From the NCBI GenBank assembly GCA_963082975.1, contig OY720345.1:16394491-16458490 (forward strand): DNA of 64,000 bases, in the 5' to 3' direction. Source of the stretch: Labia minor. Lineage: Eukaryota; Arthropoda; Insecta; Dermaptera; Spongiphoridae. A program made the position numbers and the translations under genes. The notes under the pieces are model-generated. The model searched no databases. It had not been told where the DNA came from and was given only the letters and a program-made list of their open reading frames with translations. How positions within the stretch are numbered: position 1 is the stretch's first letter; the number at the start of each line of letters is the position of its first letter. Positions 12,072 through 23,205 of this stretch are shown here, piece by piece.

Positions 12072-12117
12072 GTATATATACAGAAAATTTGTGTTGAGAG
12101 TCATTCAGTGTTCAGTT
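12072..12117 (+). promoter_or_regulatory. TATA box and initiator
   Basis: TATATATA (about 12073-12080) is followed about 30 bp later by TCAGTG (12104) and TCAGTT (12112), matches to the arthropod initiator TCAGT. The spacing is canonical for a focused RNA polymerase II promoter. It lies upstream of the 94-codon ORF. Confidence 0.5.
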
Positions 12118-12273
12118 CTCTTGGCAAGCAGTTGCTCTCAAGAAATTTTCTGACCAACACAACCAAACTATCTTCAATATTTCTTCCCTCTTCTGTCCTC
12201 TTCATTTTATTATATATCATTAATTATTTTTGTTTTTTTTTTGATTTCAGAATGGATTTAAAACAGGAGTGGA

Positions 12274-12558
12274 ATGTTCTTCACAATATCAAGACTCAAT
12301 TACTATCATCATAGACGACGTTTCAACGTTTTTCAGGATGAATCAATAAGAATTGAAACCCCGGAAAGATTAGTTGGTGGTGACATCAATTTTTTAGACA
12401 TAATGGCAAATAAAGAAAATATTCCGCCGAAAGAGGATGACATCGAGACTGTGCTAAATCACCCGATTAATCGCCGACGAAGGAGGAGAAGAAATCTGGA
12501 CTTAACAAATAATAGAGTCAATAGAAAAAGAAATTTCTATTATAATTTAAGAATTTAA
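12274..12558 (+). CDS. Small basic KEN-box protein, unrecognised
   Basis: An uninterrupted 94-codon frame ending in TAA, about 170 bp downstream of a TATA/TCAGT promoter. Residues 46-52 read NKENIPP, a textbook KEN box followed by proline, the degron recognised by APC/C-Cdh1 in cell-cycle proteins. Residues 67-73 are seven consecutive arginines, and the C-terminus (80-94) is Arg/Asn/Tyr-rich, suggesting nuclear or nucleic-acid association. I do not recognise the family. TTTGATTTCAG at 12240-12250 looks like a splice acceptor, so a 5'-UTR intron is possible. An earlier ATG at 12252 has better context (A at -3, G at +4) but opens only a 20-codon frame, so it may act as an upstream ORF. A poly(A) signal AATAAA is at 12701. 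It may be a real small gene or a chance ORF. Confidence 0.45.
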   Translation: MFFTISRLNYYHHRRRFNVFQDESIRIETPERLVGGDINFLDIMANKENIPPKEDDIETVLNHPINRRRRRRRNLDLTNNRVNRKRNFYYNLRI

Positions 12559-12569
12559 TTATTCTTTTA

Positions 12570-13330
12570 TATAATATCTAATTATTATTTTGTTATAAAT
12601 AATGTAAAATCTATATAATATTACTATTCTCCAATCCTATGTAATTATTATATTATATTAATATAATTGTATTCTTAATAATATTTATTTTTCATATTTT
12701 AATAAATATTTTTGTATATAAGTAAATTAATTTTTGAATTTTTCATTAAAATTCCTTATATTCCTTTCCCCAACCTTATTGGATATTTTAACTTTATCAA
12801 AAAAACAATTTATATATAATTACAATATTAATTTTAAATATTAAAAAATATATTTTGATTCCAGCAAACAATAATATTTTTTAATCCTTCTATAAAATAT
12901 ATATTTTGTAAAATTAATTTAATTTTTATTTTATCATATGGAAAAAATATGTATATTAAAATTTATATTCAATTAAATTATATATCAATGAACATTGAAT
13001 TTAAATAACCTATATTTAGTTTTAGAAAAAATTCATAATTAAATCTAAAATTTTTGCAAAAATAAATGTTAAAAATTTGTCAATAAACCTTGTACAAAAA
13101 CCCCTCTTTTCGTCCACCAATGAATACCTTGGAATAATAATAATTAAATTATTATCTCTCCTAATAATTAACTTATTTAATTCTCTCCTTGCGATATTTT
13201 TTATTTTAACTAGAGAATTACATATTATTCAAATATATTAGTGTATGAACCATACTTAATAAACATTGTATAAAAGCAAATATAAAAACAATAAAAGTAC
13301 AAACAATTTATAAAAATGGATGTTGTCAAT
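12570..13330. other. AT-rich 3' flank, no gene seen
   Basis: AT-rich sequence. AATAAA at 12701-12706 could serve the preceding gene. Nothing else is recognised. Confidence 0.5.
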
Positions 13331-13375
13331 TAATCTAATTCAAATTTGCCAGATAGTCGAGTGGAGACAGTCAAG
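13331..13375 (+). repeat. Solo 3' end of family A
   Basis: Only the 3' terminal segment is present: CCAGATAGTCGAGTGGAGAC and flanks. No family A body lies upstream. Confidence 0.75.
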
Positions 13376-13713
13376 CTTATTTTTTTTATGTTTATTATAT
13401 TAATTATGATTATATATATTTATTTTAAATGCTAATTTATTTATATAGAAATTTAAATATTTTTATTATTGTGAATTGATAATTTAGAATTGATAATTTA
13501 ATATTCATTGCCCTAAAAGTCCGGTTGTGTTCTTTGAACTGTAGAAGGCGTCATTGAGTTAGTCAATGTGGGTTGAGAAGTTTACATAAATCCTTTTAAT
13601 CGTTTTATTCTAAGAATTATTTTCTAAGTTTGAATATTTACTCATTGATTATATGTTTATATATTTTATAAAAAGACCTAAACAACATATATTATAAAAA
13701 TTAAAAAAATTAG

Positions 13714-14167
13714 CTGGAGTGTCTCCACTCGACTATCTCGCAAATTGAATTGGATTAAATAACATAATATATTTTATTTAAATTAAATTTAATTAATTAT
13801 AAATTATAAATTAAAATTAATAAATAATATTTATTAAACCAGCGCATGTTTGGCTCTTTGTTGATGGCACCACGTCACGTGTTGGCGCGTGAGATTTGCA
13901 GTGTTAAAAAATTAATTCCGGTACATTCAGCGATTCAATCTAGCTGAAATTTTATAGATAGCAGTTTTATACAATTTTTAATCATGTGAAAAATTATCAA
14001 ACATATATCTTTATTATTACGGTCACTTTAGAGGAAAAAAAATCAAAACGTTGTAGGTAATGACCCTCTTCCGGTTGAACTACATTTCTCAAAAGTTGAT
14101 AGAAAACTACGAATTTTGAATAAATTTCACCGTTTTTGCGTAATCTTGTCTACATACATACATACAA
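13714..14167 (-). mobile_element. Family A copy 5, 5'-truncated
   Basis: The 3' tip CTGGAGTGTCTCCACTCGAC is intact at the left. The match ends at the TACA microsatellite, so the 5' third and hairpin are absent. Carries CCACGTCACGTG at 13870-13881. Confidence 0.85.
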
Positions 14168-14370
14168 AGAAAACAATCTCACAAAAATACGTGATTACAT
14201 CCCTGATAAATCTGATAGTAATATATATATATATATTGTAATATATAAATATAAAAATGCTTTTTTTATATACATATATTATGATACGGAATTCTAGAAA
14301 GTTATTTGTGTGAACACATGGCAAAGTGTATAAAAGATAGCTTTCTAGAATTATTCTTTTTAAAAAAAAA

Positions 14371-14403
14371 CAATACCTCCCTTACTATCGTCGGTCGGTA
14401 AAA
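14371..14403 (-). repeat. Solo 5' end of family C
   Basis: AATACCTCCCTTACTATCGT continuing to CGGTCGGTAAAAA, identical to the C 5' terminus, without the rest of the element. Confidence 0.75.
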
Positions 14404-15020
14404 ACCCAGATGATAGATCTTTTCGTTACCCCAAGAGGGAGAGAGGGGTGGACAATTTTTCCAAGTGGCATAGGAGGGGATGATTGGCTTCGACATATTT
14501 TAGAGTTAGTCTTAAGCAAGAATTGAGAAAAGAGACACGAACATTTTTCCTGGCTGGAAGGACATCCAATACACACAACCCCTTTTTGAGAAATGTTGCT
14601 GCCAACTCGATGTTCCAGTTAAATCCGCCGGACGACACTCAAGACTCAAGTCTCCAATGAATTCTCAATTGCTTAACTACACAATATACCAACTGTGGTC
14701 GACCATTGGTAATTAATAATTAATTATAAATTGCAATTGCTAAAATATAAATTAAATTTCTTTTTAAATTTATATTTCTATTTTTTTTACGGTACCATTC
14801 AATTATTCTATTTCATCCTAATTTCTTTTGTTATCTATTGTAATCTAAATTCTTATAGTTTTATTAAATAAATAATTTGTAGTTATAATTTTATATAAGC
14901 ATTTTTTAATTGAACCTATTCAATTTTATCTTTTCCCTAATCAATTCAATACCCTTTTAATTATTCTAAATTCAATCCAGAGTGCTACCAATTTATTAAA
15001 CTGATTTCAATAACACATTT
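14404..15020. other. Unassigned segment between two C ends
   Basis: 14404-14650 is less AT-rich and has overlapping minus-strand ORFs of 63-70 codons in different frames, none convincing. 14650-15020 is AT-rich. No gene is supported. Confidence 0.4.
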
Positions 15021-15652
15021 TTACCGACCGACGATAGTAAGGGAGGTATTGTTTTCACACCAAATTTCACATGTGGAGATTTTTACATTTCTCCACGAAT
15101 CATGCATTTTCTTAACAGAAAAAAGTATTTTTAGCATGATGTCTGTCCGTCCGTGCGTTCGTATAGATGTGTACAGTCTAAACGGCTCAACGGATTTTGA
15201 TGAAATTTGGTATATTTACTTAATGCATCAGTGGGATAAATTGATCAACTTTTGGTGCAAATCCGGAAACCGGAAGTGGTAGTATTAGCGATCGACGATA
15301 GGAAGGGAAGGGTTATTTTCACACCAAATTTCACATGAGGAGATTTTTTTATATATCACCACGAATCATGCACTTTCTATTGGTTTTATCCTCGGGAAAA
15401 TCATATTTATTAGTTTTTTCTTGATTTAAAATTATATGACGTCATCTAGCCATTCATGACGTCACAGCCTGGTCTTGCATATATATTATAAATAAAATAA
15501 AATTAAAAATGTTTATATTTATTATTTATGCATCCATATCTGTTTTTTATTACATTAATAGATATATTCAAATTATTTGAAATTGTTTCTGTAGCTGGAA
15601 ATTAATTTACTTCAAACCGTCGGTCGGTTCGGACCTGGCCACAGGTCAACTT
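15021..15652 (+). mobile_element. Family C Helentron-like repeat, copy 2 (complete)
   Basis: Starts TTTTTACCGACCGACG. The 3' part has CGTCGGTCGGT (inverse of the 5' tip), then the hairpin GACCTG-GCCA-CAGGTC and the tail CAACTTATTT. The interior holds two diverged copies of one module: ACACCAAATTTCACATG at about 15057 and 15320, each next to CCACGAATCATGCA. A GTCTGTCCGTCCG tract is the microsatellite core. Two TGACGTCA sites lie at 15437-15444 and 15457-15464. Confidence 0.85.
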
Positions 15653-16269
15653 ATTTCTTATAAAAATACCTCACCCTTATATCTTATACACGACAATATA
15701 TATATTATATAAATTATCTTCAATTTTTTTAAATCAAAATATTATCAACTGTTCGAAACAAATTTAAAATTTAAATGTTCATGTCCCATAAATATATATC
15801 AATTAAAGATATTAAAATGAAAAGGATAAAAAATAAACGATTTTGCTACCTCCACGCAATACAATTTCAAAAGAATTATGACAAATCAAGATATCAATAT
15901 ATATTTTTCTTAAACATGCTTGTATCGTTTATTTCATGGGTTATTGAAATGAACCGACAAGTTTGAAGAAAGTATTCGGATCGAATTGGAGTTGTTGCAT
16001 TGGAGAGTGTGTTTGTGTGTGTATGCATGTGTTAGTGAGGAATGGAGAGAGTAAAGAAGAAGTAAAATCTCTTATGTATCGCATAAGAAAAATTTATACA
16101 AGTTGCCATAAAAATACAAAAATTTTAACTACCGTACAAATCCGGTATGACAACTTATTTTTAAGAAAAAATAATTTAGTCAATGTAAATGTAAATAATT
16201 CTTATTACTGTGTTTTGTAACTTCAACTTGAAGTTCATAATATATATATATATATATATAATTATATTC
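15653..16269. other. AT-rich intergenic, no gene seen
   Basis: Contains TG-rich and (TA)n tracts (16010-16030, 16240-16260). Two ORFs of 63 and 85 codons have low-complexity composition and no recognisable motif. Confidence 0.45.
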
Positions 16270-16425
16270 GAAGAGGCTACTTTAAAGAGCAAACAGGGCA
16301 TTTGTCCGAGGCGGTGAATCTGAAGGGCGGCATTTTCCTTATGAATATAATAAATTTTACGAATATGCGGGGCGGCAATTTATTCAATTACCTGGGGAGC
16401 CGTAAATGCTAGAGCGGACGCTGTT
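16270..16425 (+). repeat. Repeat L copy 2
   Basis: Homologous to 7733-7885: shared TCTGAAGGGCGGCATTTT, AATAAATTTTACGAATA and GTAAATGCTAGAGCGG-like end. Confidence 0.6.
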
Positions 16426-16627
16426 AAAAGTAATATTATCTAATCATTTATGGAAATCTCAGATTCCAGAGTTCGTACATAGAAAATATTCACTAATAAC
16501 TACACATTCCAAATGCTTTATTAAACGGGACCAATACAAATGGAAAATGATAATTAATATGAGAAAAAAGAATTTGAGAGTCTTTACTGGCCTCTTAGAA
16601 GGACATTGCTCTCTAAAAGAACATCTT

Positions 16628-16665
16628 TATCTTCTCTTATTATACTAGCAAAAATTGAATATACA
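16628..16665 (+). repeat. Family F 5' end split by hAT element
   Basis: CTTCTCTTATTATACTAGCA matches the F 5' end (60970, 51010). The hAT element at 16666 interrupts it, and the TA-rich tract resumes after 17351. Confidence 0.55.
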
Positions 16666-17359
16666 CAGTGGCGTACCTATAACTTTTGCCGCCCGAGGCG
16701 ATCTCCAGTTTGCCGCCCTTTCTATTATAAGTCAATCAAATAGTGGTTTTTATAAATTAATACACATAAATAAATTATTAAGTTATTTAATCAATATTAA
16801 TTAAGAGACAGAGTAAATTTTTTTACACATATTTGTATGCACTAGTAAACATATTTATATATTTACTCTTCTAGCTTTCATACTAGAAAAATCGTGTATA
16901 ATGCTCTCAAAATTTATATTATGTGTAATTTCTTGTTCTATTGACAATATTGCAAGATTTTGAAGTCTTAATTGACTCATTGTAAAACGAAGATAATTTT
17001 GAAAAACAAAATCTTAAAGATGCGTTTACGAATTCAACGAATTTTAATGAATACAATAAAATAAAATTATTATCCTGTTCTTGGAATTAGAATTCAAAAT
17101 TTACACTAAAATGCATTTATATACACCGAGGAATAATATTCGAAATCATATAGTTGATCATAATTTATATAAATCAAATAGTAATCTTATAATAATCATA
17201 ATAATAATTTATTATTCAAGAAAGAAAAAAAATAAATATGAAATGAATAAGTTGCTTTTTACAACTATAACTAAATCTAAAAAATGCCGCCCCAAGATAA
17301 GTGCCGCCCGGTGCGGACCGCACCCACCGACCCCCCTTAGGTACGCCACTGAATATACA
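16658..17359. mobile_element. hAT-type element, 686 bp, with 8-bp TSD
   Basis: Ends CAGTGGCGTACCTA and TAGGTACGCCACTG are inverted, and the 8-bp duplication AATATACA (16658-16665 and 17352-17359) is perfect. GCCGCCC motifs cluster at both ends. The 121-codon ORF and its antisense shadows are AT-rich and show no transposase motif, so this is a non-autonomous copy. Confidence 0.92.
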
Positions 17360-17828
17360 TACATATATATATATAGTGTATCGATATTTAAAATTAAAAA
17401 TGAAAATAATAAAATTGAGATTTTTTTCCAAAAAAGAGAAATTTAAATTTTTTGTTAATTCTTATAAATTTTTATTAATTATTAATTAATTTTAGGTTAT
17501 TTTTTTAAATCTATTTTCGTGTTTATTTTTTATTAAATTACTATTATATATTTATTTATTATCATTGATCTTTTATTAATTAAGTTTTAGATAGTTTTAT
17601 AATTTTTAATATTTTTTCACTAAAATATTATTTAATATTTATTAATATTATTTATTATTATTGAGTAGCCAAGTTCCATTCATCTTGAAAATTGTTACAT
17701 ATTATTATTTATTATATTTTCATAACAATTTCTTCTTTAATTAATATTCATTTAAAATGATAACTAAAGAATATATTATTCAAAATAAATTATTGAATAA
17801 ATATGATCTAATATTATTAAATAGAATT

Positions 17829-18487
17829 AGAAATAAGTTGACCTGTGGCCAGGTCCGAACCGACCGACGTTTTGAAGTAAATTAATTTTCAGCTACAGAA
17901 ACAATTTCAAATAATTTTAATATATCTATTAATATAATAAAAAACAGATATGAATATAACATAAATATTTTTAATTTTATTTTATTTATAATATATATGT
18001 AAGACCAGGCTGTGACGTCATGAATGGCTGGATGACGTCATATAATTTTAAATCAAGAAAAAACTAATAAATATGATTTTCCAGAGGATAAAACCAATAC
18101 AAAGTGTACGATTCGTGGTGATATATAAAAAAATCTCCTCATGTGAAATTTGGTGTGAAAATAACCCTTCCCTTCCTATCGTCGATCGCTAATACTACCA
18201 CTTCCGGTTTCCGGATATACACCAAAAGTTGATCAATTCATCCCACTGATGCATTAAGTAAATATACCAAATTTCATCAAAATCGGTTGAGCCGTTCAGG
18301 CTGTACACATCTATACGGACGGACGGGCGGACAGACGGACAGACGGACAGACGGACGGACAGACATCATGCTAAAAATTCTTTTTTCTGTTTAGAAAATG
18401 CATGATTCGTGGAGATATGTAAAAATCGCCACATGTGAAATTTGGTGTGAAAACAATACCTCCCTTACTATCGTCGGACGGTAAAAA
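17829..18487 (-). mobile_element. Family C Helentron-like repeat, copy 3 (complete)
   Basis: Minus-strand copy. The left (3') end is AAATAAGTTGACCTGTGGCC with the same hairpin as copy 2; the right (5') end is TATCGTCGGACGGTAAAAA. TGACGTCA occurs at 18013-18020 and 18033-18040. A long GGAC/CAGA microsatellite spans 18316-18364. Confidence 0.88.
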
Positions 18488-19109
18488 GTCAGTTTTTCCT
18501 TTAGTTTGTTTTATAACCACTTGGGCTAAACAGTTTTTCGAAAAAATAACATTGAGTGTCCGGTCTGTTATGACACTGGCTGGTAGAGCTTTCCCTGGCT
18601 TTCCCCTAATACTCTATAAAAAAAATTGTATATATATTATATATTTATTTATGTATTATTGAGGACCACAAGTTCCATTCATTTTAATCAGATTGATGCA
18701 ATGATGTAACATTTAATAATTGTAATAAATAATTAAAGAATTGTATATCAATACTTTTTATAGGGTCGAGCGAGAACTCGGTGTCCCAGGTACTTCTTAC
18801 AAATTAGAAATAGTGTCAGATGATTGCTGTAGAATCAGTAGAATAAATTATGTGGAAGTCCTCTGAGGGTTTCACATTCAAAAAAAAAAATTCTTCACCC
18901 TTGAAGAGGTTGCATCAATAATAGCCCCGAAACAGCCTCGAGATAACGAGCTGACGGAGGGTTGATAAATCTGCCCAGCACAATAGATTTAAAAAGGTGT
19001 TTTTAGCGGGTGAAAATACCAAATAAAATTTTCATTTACCCTCTTAGAGAAACCAATAAATATTTAAATTCTATTTTTATTTTAAATTAAATATTTTAAA
19101 TGGCTCATG
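18488..19109. other. Intergenic, possible F-like end
   Basis: AACTCGGTGTCCCAGGTACT near 18775 resembles the 3' tip of family F (CTCGGTGAACCAGGTACTT). The rest shows nothing supported. Confidence 0.35.
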
Positions 19110-19402
19110 GGATTGGGAGGAGGTAAATTCTCGTCCTACGCAAGCACAACTCCTATCAAGTCGGTTATATCAATTAGGTGTAATATGATCAGTAGAACGG
19201 GTCCTATCAACCTTTCCCTTGATTTTCTTGATAAGAGGCGCTACTATTTATCAAGTAGCTTTCCCAATTTTGGTCCCGAAGACTGAGTAGACTCCGTCCC
19301 ATAGACCCCAGCTAGAGAAATTCCCTTGCAAGCCCCGGAACTTGAACCTGGTACCACGAGAATGTGAGCCAACTATGCTAATCTCTCACCCTGTGGCGTC
19401 TT
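19110..19402 (-). mobile_element. tRNA-derived SINE, copy 1
   Basis: Read on the minus strand the head contains a box A-like TTAGCATAGTTGG (complement of 19369-19381) and a box B GGTTCAAGTTCC (complement of 19337-19348) with about 20 bp between. These are RNA polymerase III internal promoter boxes. The body (TCTATGGGACGGA, GGTTGATAGGACCCGTTCTA) matches the SINE at 20134 in opposite orientation. Confidence 0.82.
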
Positions 19403-20133
19403 CAAGGTGGTAAATTGTAAATTTTAATTTAATCTATTTTAATAATGATTTAGTCTATCAAAAGTTCTTTTCATAATTTCTTTATTTTTTTATCTAAAAA
19501 ATATTTTTGTTTTGATTATAGATAATAATTTTTGATATCATACTTACTTCATATAATAAAAATATAAATATAAATACAATGAAACCGTTTTTTCCAATTA
19601 TTAATATTTTTCTCATATTCTCTTATTGTTTCTTTCTTTCTTTCTTTCTTCTCCCGGTAATGGTTTGTGAATTGGCATTACAACTTGGTTAAGAGAATAA
19701 ACAAACAGTTCAAAGAGAGGAGGGGGAGAGAGAATAAAAGAAAATAAAAAAAAGAACTAGTACGGTTTTGTTTCTGGGAAATCATCGCCAATCGTCGCCT
19801 CCCCCACTCGTTCACTTAATCTCAATTCAAAACGTTACTTTATTTATTACTACACTTGTCCGTTTGTAATCAAAGAAAAAGTTGCTCTTGAATCGAGCCA
19901 TCCGGTTCTTTTGCAATTTCATTCTCTTCATCTACCAAACAGGGAACAATGCATTCATGTGTAGTTATTATATACATCACTCCTACAAGAAATAATTCTT
20001 TTACTATAAATATAGAAATAAAATAAATTAAAATATATATCTGGGTAAAGCAAGTACTCAAATTATATATATATAAAAAAAATCAAAATAGAGAAATTAA
20101 ATAAAAAATTAATGAAATAGAAAATAGAGAAGG
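19403..20133. other. Spacer between the two SINEs
   Basis: AT-rich with a (TTTC)n tract at 19630-19650. The 63-codon minus-strand ORF at 19870 has no recognisable feature. Confidence 0.4.
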
Positions 20134-20370
20134 CCCCACAGCGTGGAGAGTAGCGTAGTTGCCTGACATTAGCATGGTCCCAGGTTCAAGTATCGGAATT
20201 TCTCTAGCTTGGGTCTATGGGACGGAATTAACCCAAATCTTGGAAAGCTACTTGATAAAAAGTAGCGCCTCCGATCAAGAAAATCAAGGTAAAGGTTGAT
20301 AGGACCCGTTCTACTGATCATAGGACACCTCATTGATATAACCGACTTAATAGGCGTAGTCCTTGTACAA
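20134..20370 (+). mobile_element. tRNA-derived SINE, copy 2
   Basis: Box A-like TAGCGTAGTTGCC (20151-20163) and box B GGTTCAAGTATC (20183-20194). The body is collinear with the SINE at 19110 but diverged, so both are old insertions of one family. Confidence 0.82.
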
Positions 20371-21072
20371 AGTCAGTGGTTTTTTTTTAGAAAAAAGAGT
20401 TATCTAGAAAATACCAAATTGAAGAAAATATTGACATAAATCATCAATAATAAAATTAAAACTTTAATAATAGATTCAAAAGAAATTAATTTAAATGAAC
20501 CGAACAAACACTATTCGAATTTGATAGAGCGCAAGAAAAATTTAAAGAGATGGGATATTTGCAAAATTAATGAAATATAAAGGAAGAAAGCTTTTTCGAA
20601 AAATATATACATAAATGATTGTTTAAATTTTCACACAGACAATTTTTTAACGGTTGCAAATGGTTTAGGATTGGGATGGTTGGAGAAAAGTGATTATACA
20701 AACAAAAACGTTTCAAATTTATTAATGCAATAGTGATAGATATCTAATAATTAATCTTAAATTATTCAATTCGTTAGCCAAACATCGTAATATAGATTCT
20801 AGTTTTTATTGATCTGACTCTACTCTGGTTTTACCTATGAATCCTATTTTTACCGATTTTTTTTTGTCTTCCTCTCCAACTAATCTATAAATTATATTAT
20901 TTTCTGTAAATAAAATAGGTTGTAATTGTAATAAATAATTTTATTTTATTTTGAATAAAATTTTAGTGTATATAAAGTAAATTGAATAAAATCTGTTTGA
21001 AATTTTGAAAGAATTCTTATAATATTTAATTTATAATTTAATTTTTTTTAAATCTACTATATATATATATAT
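20371..21072. other. AT-rich intergenic, no gene seen
   Basis: No recognised repeat, gene or structure. Confidence 0.45.
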
Positions 21073-21240
21073 ATACATAGTTGACCGAACCGACTTTAAA
21101 AAAGTTATTCCTTATGAACTGTGAATATTTAAGATTAAGATTAATATTTAAAATAAATAAACGACAAAATATATGAAACAATTTTAAATAATGAGAGAAG
21201 ATGAATTAAAAAAAATAGATTATGTAAAATTAATGTAGAG
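21073..21240 (-). repeat. Family F fragment (3' part)
   Basis: AATATTTAAGATTAAGATTA and AACGACAAAATATATGAAAC match the F copy at 22636. The tip GTTGACCGAACCGACTTT is a diverged form of the F 3' end. Confidence 0.65.
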
Positions 21241-21787
21241 TATATAGTAAGCGTGTATAGGGAAATAAGGCCAAATGCAGTTGAATCTCATCCATTGGGG
21301 GTAAGCAAGAAATTGCTATGCAGGAATTAAAAAACAATTGTCCCCTTCAAGGTCACGGATAAGCAAAGCATTGGAGTTGGCCGCCAATCACATGGCGGCG
21401 AATCTTTTCAATCTGTCAAAATTCAATAATTAATATTTAATTAAGGAAGCACCGTAAATTTATATAATACTAGTGAAAATGAATCTACGTTTCATAATGA
21501 ATCTATTCGTATAGGTTTTACCTGTTGTTATAAGGCAATATTTATTTTGAACTGTAAAAATCAACCGATATTAAAATTAATTAAAAATTTCCATTTAATG
21601 ATATAAAAAATCAATTTTATTTAGAATCTGGCTAAAATTATGGTCAATGGATTTGTCTTAGACACAATTTACAAGATTTAGTCAAAAATTTTAATAAAAT
21701 GAAAAACATTGAATTGATTGGTTTTTCTGATTCTCCAAAGCGTGCTATAAATATGAGTTCCAAATTTTATACTAATATGAAGCGTTG

Positions 21788-21945
21788 GAGAGGTGGGTCC
21801 TCTCAGAGGCATATAAGACATGTCTCACTCGTAAATTTACAGGGTTTTGCTAGTCGAAGGGTTGACGTAATCTGGATATATTTGAATTAACCCCCCTTCG
21901 GGGGGTTAATTCAAATATATATAGGAGACTAAAGAGTCTCCTATA
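21788..21945. other. Cluster of perfect stem-loops
   Basis: Stem-loops in 160 bp: GAGAGG-TGGGT-CCTCTC at about 21788-21804; a perfect 21-bp stem with a TTC loop at 21876-21920 whose apex is CCCCCC-TTC-GGGGGG; and immediately after it an 11-bp stem with AAAG loop at 21920-21945. A palindrome GTAAATTTAC lies between. Function unknown: RNA-structured element or transposon terminus. Confidence 0.6.
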
Positions 21946-21960
21946 AGAGACAAGATTTAC

Positions 21961-22240
21961 AATTTTTTTTTCTTTTTAATGAATCTATGCTAGGTATTCT
22001 CCTTCATCCAAATAAATTTGATTTTTTGAATGATCAGGGGTGGGGAGGGGGAGGAAGAGTAAAAGTAAGGGTAATGGATTGAAAGGAGTCAACGGGTAAA
22101 GGACATGATTCCTCCAGGTAGAAGAGGGATTTAGAAGAAATCATGAGCTCACGTGAGGGCAGAGACGCTACTCCCTGAAGTAGAAATCTTTTCTATTGGG
22201 ATCATAGAGAAGAGACTACCCCGTTACCCGTCAAAATCTT
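21961..22240 (+). repeat. Repeat O copy 2
   Basis: Homologous to 7412-7665, with GAAATCATGAGCTCACGTGA and GACGCTACTCCCTGAAGTAG conserved. It follows the stem-loop cluster directly. Confidence 0.7.
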
Positions 22241-22635
22241 TCTAATAGGTCTTACTTTTTCTTATTTTTTCTATTTTTTTTTAATATTATTGATATTTTT
22301 AAGAAATTATTATTTTTACTTAAAATTTATGTTATAATTGTTTATTATCCATTCTATTTTTCAATCCTTTTGTCTATTAACCAACTTATTTAATATCTTT
22401 TCAGGTTATACTTTAGTTTTGATCTCTCCATTATCTAATACTAACTTATATATTTTATCTTTAAACATTCTAGGATAGGTAGTATAAACCAACAAATATT
22501 TTTTATATTTTTGTTTAATTACATATACAAATAATAAATACATAAATTATAAAAAACAAAATATTTTTTTATATATTAATTTACTATTATCCTATATATT
22601 TATTCTTAGAATATTTGCAATATATATATATATAT

Positions 22636-23205
22636 AGTACCTGGTTCACCGAGCCACCGTTCGGTACTTTAAAAAAATTATTACTTATGAGCTATGAATA
22701 TTTAAGATTAAGATTATTATTTAAAATAAATAAACGACAAAATATATGAAACGTTTTCAAATAATTTAAAAGAAGATAAATTAAAAAAAATTGTCATAAA
22801 TCATACAGTCCTAAAACGTACGTATTAATGCACTGAAAGACAGAAAAGTATGGCCTCTAGATATAACATAATATATATTTCGTAATTTGATTACAAAATA
22901 TTATTAAAATAAATATGTTTAATTTTATTTTATTTATAATGTTTTGTATTTAAGTAAGCAGTCAGGCGTTGCCCGGCGCCATTTTTTTATTAAAATTCCT
23001 ATTTTAAATTAAGAAAAAACTAACAAATATGAATTTTCCTGAGGCTGAAACCAATACGGATCGAGTTTTCTTTATAAAAATTATCTATAGTGTGAATTTC
23101 CAAAAAATACTTTAAGCGGTTTAATATTTCAAAAATACATATATATATATATATATATATATACAATTTTTACTAGTATAATAAGATAAGATATATAACG
23201 GTTAT
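22636..23205 (-). mobile_element. Family F repeat, complete copy
   Basis: Minus strand. The left (3') tip ACCTGGTTCACCGAGCCACC and the right (5') tip TTACTAGTATAATAAGATAA match the copies at 60965 and 62695. The interior has GACAGAAAAGTATGGCC and a (TA)n tract next to the 5' end. About 560 bp with no ORF. Confidence 0.8.

Noticed and set aside
11973..12314. 113-codon frame overlapping the promoter and the KEN-box ORF
   Set aside because: It runs across the TATA box, initiator and a splice-acceptor-like tract, is low-complexity, and overlaps the better candidate in another frame.
14302..14638. Three overlapping minus-strand ORFs
   Set aside because: Different frames, no recognisable motif, and the 5' part lies over a family C end.
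21699..21890. 63-codon ORF ending at the large hairpin, terminator-like arrangement
   Set aside because: A bacterial-type terminator has no role here, and the peptide has no recognisable feature.
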